Source: Thiomargarita sp. (GTDB lineage Bacteria > Pseudomonadota > Gammaproteobacteria > Beggiatoales > Beggiatoaceae). Taken from it: DNA of 6,265 nt. The notes below the pieces were generated by a model. It did no database searches, was not told the DNA's origin, and saw nothing but the letters and a program-made list of their open reading frames with translations. The stretch covers positions 1-6,265 of the forward strand of contig DYNO01000184.1 in NCBI GenBank assembly GCA_020721025.1, read 5' to 3'. Each line of letters begins with the position of its first letter. The stretch's first letter is position 1. Below, piece by piece: positions 6,075 through 6,265 of this stretch. A program made the position numbers and the translations under genes.

Positions 6075-6129
6075 TTGGTTCAATTTACAAATATGCTATC
6101 CGACGATAAAATTTGAACGACTAGATGAT
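6075..6129 (+). repeat. 55-bp direct repeat, copy 1
   Basis: Identical over 55 bases to 6211-6265; the base before it differs (T here, A in copy 2). Within each copy GTTCAA and TTGAAC form imperfect inverted ends of a 41-base core. The copies are offset by 136 bases, which is not a multiple of three, so this is not an in-frame protein repeat. Confidence 0.9.
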
Positions 6130-6210
6130 ATAACGGGGAATTCAGATAAAATCTTCCGCCTCCGACCCGTGCGACTCACTTAGAACAATCGCTTGAATTT
6201 AAAGCAGTTA

Positions 6211-6265
6211 TTGGTTCAATTTACAAATATGCTATCCGACGATAAAATTTGAACGACTAGATGAT
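6211..6265 (+). repeat. 55-bp direct repeat, copy 2 (ends at window edge)
   Basis: Exact second copy of 6075-6129, reaching the last base of the window. The 81 bases between the copies are unique here. If the identity continues beyond the edge, the true structure is a tandem repeat with a 136-bp unit. Confidence 0.9.

Larger units (their letters stand above)
5388..6265. other. A+T-rich region without an identifiable gene
   Basis: These 878 bases hold no ORF I recognise. Visible are promoter elements on both strands, a 9-bp tandem repeat, inverted repeats at 5487-5534 and 5703-5722, and an exact 55-bp direct repeat at the right edge. Short frames without family resemblance exist on the plus strand: 5596-5709, 37 residues starting MASKINGLKS; 5719-5805, 28 residues; 5939-6043, 34 residues; 6061-6183, 40 residues. 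On the minus strand there is 5687-5887, 66 residues. No tRNA, rRNA or complete transposase is seen. The patchwork could be a decayed gene, a mobile-element remnant or an RNA-coding stretch. Confidence 0.5.

Noticed and set aside
6070..6110. tRNA T-arm suggested by GGTTCAATTT
   Set aside because: No matching T-stem, anticodon arm or acceptor stem can be folded around it.
6075..6265. CRISPR array or integron attC pair
   Set aside because: Only two copies, a 55-bp repeat and an 81-bp gap do not fit CRISPR geometry. The ends GTTCAAT/TTTGAAC do not match the attC core GTTRRRY/RYYYAAC.

Overview
The window reads as a stretch of a gammaproteobacterial genome. The proteins resemble Pseudomonas Pil-Chp proteins in general layout. 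Base composition is moderate in the genes and A+T-rich at the right end. The spacers around the receptor gene carry short palindromes of the ACCTG/CAGGT type. A Thiotrichales-like sulfur bacterium (Beggiatoa/Thioploca relatives) would fit, but this is an impression from protein style and not a taxonomic proof.

All confidently coding genes lie on the minus strand, so the layout is read from right to left. First comes a substrate-binding lipoprotein (4215-5387) of the NitT/TauT / urea-carboxylase-region type. A 191-bp spacer leads to a CheW-domain adaptor of the PilI type (3472-4023). After a 173-bp spacer containing a near-perfect palindrome comes an 849-residue chemoreceptor with a PilJ-type signalling tip (749-3298). 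A 75-bp spacer with a second, related hairpin follows. Last is the first 224 codons of a protein cut by the left edge (1-673), which by position should be the ChpA/PilL-type multi-Hpt hybrid kinase. The order pilI-pilJ-chpA is that of the chemosensory system controlling type IV pili (twitching motility and surface sensing). Here the receptor's sensory half looks like a large double Cache-type domain, and a solute-binding lipoprotein precedes the cluster with no ABC permease or ATPase in view. The inferred scheme is that a periplasmic ligand is bound directly by the Cache domain, or presented by the lipoprotein, and signals through PilJ-like, PilI-like and ChpA-like proteins to the pilus motors.

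The right end (5388-6265) is A+T-rich and has no gene I can identify. It holds a good -10 element for the lipoprotein gene on the minus strand and a strong sigma70-like promoter on the plus strand, with a 9-bp tandem repeat just upstream of it. It also holds several inverted repeats, short ORF scraps on both strands, and an exact 55-bp direct repeat with a 136-bp period whose second copy ends exactly at the last base. That geometry suggests an unresolved tandem repeat at an assembly break, so both ends of the window may be contig ends.
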